Source of the DNA: Phytoactinopolyspora halophila
GTDB lineage: Bacteria; Actinomycetota; Actinomycetes; Jiangellales; Jiangellaceae
Direction: 5' to 3'
NCBI RefSeq assembly: GCF_003287285.1
Contig: NZ_QMIG01000045.1
Span: 1 to 35,720, forward strand
DNA: 35,720 bases
The position numbers and the translations under genes are program-made. The stretch's first letter is position 1; every line of letters begins with the position of its first letter. The notes beneath the pieces are model-generated. The model ran no database searches, was not told where the DNA came from, and saw nothing but the letters and a program-made list of their open reading frames with translations. This document shows positions 34,440-35,720 of this stretch, one piece after another.

Positions 34440-35720
34440 TCACAGCCCGAGTTCAGCTTCGAACTTGCCGGCCTCGAGCCGCTTCTTCACCGCATTGAGG
34501 TAGCGGGCCGCGTCGGCGCCGTCGACGATCCGGTGATCGTAGGTGAGCGCGAGGTACACCATCGAGCGGATGGCGATGCTGTCGGCCCCGGTGTCGTCGG
34601 TGACGATGACGGGCCGCTTCACGACGGCGCCGGTGCCGAGCATGCCGACTTGAGGCTGGTTGAGGATCGGCGTGTCGAACAGCGCCCCGCGGCTGCCGGT
34701 GTTGGTCAGGGTGAAGGTGCCACCCGTGATGTCGTCCGGCTTGAGGTTGTTGGTCCGTGTGCGTTCCGCGAGGTCGGCGATCTGGCGAGCGAGGCCTCCG
34801 AGGTTGAGATCGCCAGCGTTCTTGAGCACGGGAACCATGAGGCCACGTTCGGTGTCGACGGCGATCCCCAGGTTCTCGGTCTCGTGATAGACGATCTCTT
34901 CGCCCTCGACGCTGGCGTTGACGACCGGGTAAACCTTCAGCGCCTCGACGGCAGCTTTGGCGAAGAACGGCATGAACGAGAGCTTCACGCCTTCGCGAGC
35001 CTCGAAGTCGGCCTTCGCGCGCTCCCGTAGCCGGGCAATGCGGGTGACGTCGGCCTCGATGACGGTGGTCAGCTGGGCGGACGTGGCCAGCGATTCGACC
35101 ATGTGCGTGGCGATCGCCTTGCGGATACGGCTCATCTTCTGGCGCGTGCCGCGCAACGGCGACGGCTCGCCAGGCAGGCCGGCGTCCTCCGCGGACGGCG
35201 CCGGGGCCGGCTCGGGCTGTGCTGTGGCGGCCTTGGCCGCCTCGGCTGCGGCGAGCACGTCCTGCTTGCGGATCCGGCCGCCGACCCCGCTGCCCTGGAC
35301 GGTCGAGAGGTCGACGCCGTGCTCGGTGGCGAGCTTGCGGACCAGCGGGGTCACGTACGGGGTGCCGTCGCCGGAGGCGCGGGACGGAGCGGTCTGCTCG
35401 GCTGCGGCGGGCTGCGCCGATGCCGCCGTGCTTTCACCCGCCTGCGACCGGGCTGGCTCCTGTGGCTGTGCCTGGGGCGCCGGCTGGCCGCTCGGCTGCG
35501 GTGCGGGCTGCTGTGGTGCGGGTTGTGCGGCTGGCTGTTGCGGCGCCGGCTCCTGGGCCGGCTCCTGCGCCGGTTCGGGTTCGGCAGGTGCGCTCGTCTC
35601 CGGCTGCGCGCCGGCCTCCGGCTGGGAGGGCGCTGCCGCCGCGCCACCACCGATGACGGCGAGTTCGGCGCCGACTTCGACGGTTTCGTCTTCGGCGACT
35701 TTGATTTCTTGGAGGGTGCC
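34440..35720 (-). CDS. sucB: 2-oxoacid dehydrogenase E2 (dihydrolipoamide acyltransferase), N-terminus outside window
   Basis: The visible 426 residues begin inside a lipoyl domain ([24 protein letters not shown] at the window edge). A long Pro/Ala/Gln linker and the peripheral-subunit-binding domain ([33 protein letters not shown]) follow. The C-terminal catalytic domain has the DHRIVDG active-site His. The frame is open to the last base of the window, so the gene continues beyond it. The transferase passes the acyl group from lipoyl-lysine to CoA in the pyruvate or 2-oxoglutarate dehydrogenase complex. The sucB assignment rests on the usual actinobacterial sucB-lipB-lipA arrangement and is less sure than the E2 call. 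Confidence 0.95.
   Translation of the reverse strand, partial: GTLQEIKVAEDETVEVGAELAVIGGGAAAAPSQPEAGAQPETSAPAEPEPAQEPAQEPAPQQPAAQPAPQQPAPQPSGQPAPQAQPQEPARSQAGESTAASAQPAAAEQTAPSRASGDGTPYVTPLVRKLATEHGVDLSTVQGSGVGGRIRKQDVLAAAEAAKAATAQPEPAPAPSAEDAGLPGEPSPLRGTRQKMSRIRKAIATHMVESLATSAQLTTVIEADVTRIARLRERAKADFEAREGVKLSFMPFFAKAAVEALKVYPVVNASVEGEEIVYHETENLGIAVDTERGLMVPVLKNAGDLNLGGLARQIADLAERTRTNNLKPDDITGGTFTLTNTGSRGALFDTPILNQPQVGMLGTGAVVKRPVIVTDDTGADSIAIRSMVYLALTYDHRIVDGADAARYLNAVKKRLEAGKFEAELGL

Overview
The window looks like chromosomal DNA of a high-GC Gram-positive bacterium (Actinomycetota). Base composition is GC-rich and many starts are GTG. Glutamine synthetase has a GlnR-type box upstream. Several genes start 6-7 nt after a TANNNT -10 hexamer, as in leaderless actinobacterial transcripts. 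Family content (DUF4191, RDD, lipA/lipB beside an E2 gene, a membrane pseudokinase) fits. The genus cannot be fixed from sequence alone.

Layout. (1) 102-2995 is a 48-repeat CRISPR array with type I-E style repeats, most likely transcribed leftwards from a leader at its right end; one spacer occurs twice. (2) 3462-12783, plus strand, is a sugar or uronate utilisation operon: GntR regulator, secreted beta-propeller protein, ABC sugar importer (binding lipoprotein and two permeases, no ATPase), SDR dehydrogenase, glucarate-dehydratase-like enolase-superfamily enzyme and an intracellular six-hairpin glycosidase. (3) 12896-22296, minus strand, is a tightly coupled ten-gene operon. It encodes a split PEP-synthase-like dikinase with its GntR regulator between the two halves, a three-subunit molybdenum hydroxylase, a fumarylacetoacetate-hydrolase family protein, a small ABM-family protein, a histidine phosphatase and a metallo-beta-lactamase-fold hydrolase. 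A divergent MFS exporter follows (22488-24230). (4) 24391-24602 is a four-repeat CRISPR remnant with the same repeat and a related leader. (5) 24703-35720 is housekeeping: nucleoside hydrolase, glnA, RDD protein, two membrane proteins, lipA, lipB, a membrane pseudokinase, a TIGR01777 epimerase and the start-less end of a 2-oxoacid dehydrogenase E2 gene.

How the genes work together. The plus-strand operon can import an oligosaccharide, cleave it in the cytoplasm, oxidise the sugar and dehydrate the acid. The minus-strand operon suggests phosphorylate, oxidise, dephosphorylate logic: a CreHI/phenylphosphate-synthase-like dikinase would tag a phenolic or hydroxylated substrate, the molybdenum hydroxylase would oxidise it, the histidine phosphatase would remove the tag, and the FAH, ABM and MBL proteins would continue degradation. 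This is the best candidate here for an undescribed system. A GntR-type palindrome lies on the -10 of its promoter, and the operon plus exporter is bracketed by two copies of a roughly 90-bp palindromic repeat that begin at the stop codons of the preceding genes. No cas genes, transposases, tRNAs or rRNAs were seen.
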